Shown: positions 62,756-64,000 of the stretch, piece by piece
How positions within the stretch are numbered: the stretch's first letter is position 1
Layout: each line of letters starts with the position of its first letter
From: JASEGV01 sp947085405
GTDB taxonomy: Bacteria > Bacteroidota > Ignavibacteria > UBA10030 > BY39
Reading direction: 5' to 3'
NCBI GenBank assembly: GCA_947085405.1
Contig: CAMTWO010000003.1
Location: 1 to 64,000 of the forward strand
Length of the DNA stretch: 64,000 bases
The notes under the pieces: model-generated
What the model saw: the letters and a program-made list of their open reading frames with translations, nothing else
Databases searched by the model: none
What the model was told of the DNA's origin: nothing
Made by a program: the position numbers and the translations under genes

Positions 62756-63085
62756 TTATAATTCAATTCTTTCTACTATTTCAATTTCCATTCTCAGCAA
62801 AGCTGAGCTTAATGTTTTACCTTGTGCATCATTCTTCAGCGATTTAGTCCCACCGCCGCCGAGTGATTCATAGAGCATGAAATTTAATGCGCCCAAATTG
62901 GGAAGTTCAAACCGTTCAACTTTACCCAAACATATTCCTTCAAAATGTTCCTTCACTTTCTCAGCCGTTACGTACTTTTGAATAAGCGAATAATATTCCG
63001 GCTTCCGTGCTATAAGTCCGACATTAGCTGTGTCGCCTTTGTCGCCAGAACGGGCGTGGCATATTTGTGATAATAGAATTCGCAT
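62756..63085 (-). CDS. AtuA C-terminal-like small protein
   Basis: The 109-residue protein matches the small AtuA-related (DUF1446-associated) domain: ICHARSGDKGDTANVGLIAR (residues 8-27), then LPNLGALNFMLYESLGGGGTKSLKNDAQGKTLSSALL. In acyclic terpene catabolism AtuA pairs with a larger protein; here the large partner is not present. The 'SGDKGDTANVG' block is the strongest evidence. It lies 2 bases from prfB and 2 from hepT. Confidence 0.82.
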   Translation of the reverse strand: MRILLSQICHARSGDKGDTANVGLIARKPEYYSLIQKYVTAEKVKEHFEGICLGKVERFELPNLGALNFMLYESLGGGGTKSLKNDAQGKTLSSALLRMEIEIVERIEL

Positions 63086-63087
63086 TT

Positions 63088-63507
63088 TTATAATTTACAA
63101 TATTTTCGTATTTGTAATATAAACTTCTTGAAATCCTCCAAATGGGGTTTTATAATTTCTTCTAACTTTTCGGGATCAACTTCCAGATATTCGTGCACTA
63201 AAATATTTCTCAAACCTGCCATTAAAACAATTTTCTTTGCTAATGTTTTTGTGATGATTCCATGCTCTTGTAGTTTCAATGGTATATCTTTATACATTTT
63301 CCAGCCATTATCTTTATAATCTGAAAGAATATGCGATCCTATATCTAAAATTGTTTGAATCGTTACTTGAAGACCTATTTCTATTATCCATTGTAAAGAT
63401 TTATCTGCTGCAATCTCACTCGCCTTCGCATCTTTATACCGATACAATTCGATATAATTTTGTTCGATAGTTCTGATAGCTGTGATTATGTATTCCTGCT
63501 TAACCAT
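63088..63507 (-). CDS. hepT: HepT-like ribonuclease toxin
   Basis: The 139-residue helical protein carries the HEPN catalytic pattern RX4HXY (RNILVHEY, about residues 105-112), with the Tyr AMP-acceptor site. It belongs to the DUF86/HepT family, an RNase neutralised when MntA adds AMP to it. Its ATG overlaps the mntA stop by 8 bases, in the usual antitoxin-first order. Confidence 0.9.
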   Translation of the reverse strand: MVKQEYIITAIRTIEQNYIELYRYKDAKASEIAADKSLQWIIEIGLQVTIQTILDIGSHILSDYKDNGWKMYKDIPLKLQEHGIITKTLAKKIVLMAGLRNILVHEYLEVDPEKLEEIIKPHLEDFKKFILQIRKYCKL

Positions 63508-63910
63508 TCATAGCATCTTCAAAAATATATTTACTTTGTATCTTCAGTATATGCATCATATCGTCATACTCTCTCAAAGTTTTTATACGCAAGTCCATAT
63601 AAAATTCGTCGTTACGACAGACAAGTAATTTCCCGTATGATAAAATATCATGTGTGATTAAAGGGGATGACGAGTTCATTATCACTACATCTACATCATC
63701 GGTCTCTAACGTAGAACAAATATCATTTATCAATTCAAGATGCCGTTTTAACGAGGGTGCTTTTTTGAAATACACACCGACATCAATATCACTGAACTTG
63801 TGAGTTTTATTTTCTGCGACCGACCCGAAAAGATATGCCAGAATAATTTCCGGTTTGTGCGAAAATAAATTTGTGAGCTTCTTGATTATTTCTTGCTTTT
63901 GAAGTTTCAT
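63500..63910 (-). CDS. mntA: MntA-like nucleotidyltransferase antitoxin
   Basis: The 136-residue protein has the minimal nucleotidyltransferase signature GSX10DXD (GSVAENKTHKFSDID, about residues 30-44). A third acidic residue is in TDDVDVVIMNSS. It would AMPylate the HepT toxin encoded next. Together they form an intact HEPN/MNT toxin-antitoxin pair. The last 90 bases of the window hold only T/G-rich sequence. Confidence 0.9.
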   Translation of the reverse strand: MKLQKQEIIKKLTNLFSHKPEIILAYLFGSVAENKTHKFSDIDVGVYFKKAPSLKRHLELINDICSTLETDDVDVVIMNSSSPLITHDILSYGKLLVCRNDEFYMDLRIKTLREYDDMMHILKIQSKYIFEDAMNG

Positions 63911-64000
63911 TTCGTTTAAAATTAAGAATTATAGTGCTAAAAACAAAATGGATAGGGTTTTTAGTTTTTGGTTCTTTGGTATAGTTTGTTAGTTGCTGGT

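Noticed and set aside
1..64000. CRISPR array
   Set aside because: No regularly spaced direct repeats with unique spacers seen. The 19-base tandem units at 30281 have no spacers.

Overview
The window is AT-rich (roughly 40% GC by eye) and reads as a contiguous piece of a bacterial chromosome from the Bacteroidota/Chlorobiota/Ignavibacteriota side of the tree. The gene set points that way (inference, not proof): a Lol lipoprotein system (LolA, LolC/E-like pair, LolD), a bacillithiol glycosyltransferase (BshA), a four-subunit 2-oxoacid:ferredoxin oxidoreductase with its own ferredoxin, a cobalamin-binding mutase subunit, a DUF3098-like small membrane protein, and a huge beta-rich secreted protein. 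Most starts are ATG, but several TTG/GTG starts are supported by spacing or Shine-Dalgarno sequences.

Layout. 1-2400: a secreted CBM9-like protein running off the left edge, behind a LacI-family regulator that has a consensus sigma-70 promoter overlapped by a perfect LacI-type operator. 2690-9450: a polyprenyl-phosphate sugar transferase, a SPOR protein, holA, an amino-acid permease, a periplasmic cyclophilin and uppP. 9746-18015: a leftward run of flippase-like membrane protein, lolA, ftsK, comB, gcvT, transaldolase and RNase E/G. 18365-20170: bshA and mgtC, rightward. 20163-29708: nhaC, yihY, pcrA, ogt and a 1164-residue secreted protein. 29795-30352: a tRNA-Leu gene followed by a GIY-YIG nuclease bracketed by partial copies of the tRNA 3' end. 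30540-36797: phoU-like/Na-Pi symporter, amidase, thiI, rhomboid, esterase. 36794-42122: an overlapping polysaccharide cluster (three glycosyltransferases, a methyltransferase, a Wzx-like flippase). 42275-45318: tRNA-Ser and korDABC. 45508-49965: nfeD, SPFH protein and a family B DNA polymerase with a degenerate exonuclease. 49970-51797: mutase B12 subunit, maf, a small secreted protein, two tRNAs.

51800-57250 is a sparsely coding, very AT-rich accessory region. It holds unrecognised genes, a strongly structured non-coding stretch (about 52450-52720), two related leader-like elements in front of neighbouring genes, and the frameshifted remnant of a tyrosine recombinase. 57282-63910 returns to core genes: lolD and two LolC/E permeases, a NicO-like membrane protein, prfB with its programmed frameshift, an AtuA-like protein and a MntA/HepT toxin-antitoxin pair.

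A theme across the window is short palindromes dispersed between, and sometimes inside, genes. At least four families are visible, and three of them sit together in the 297-base gap at 9449-9745. The best candidates for something undescribed are the tRNA-Leu/GIY-YIG cassette, the structured RNA candidate and the paired leaders.
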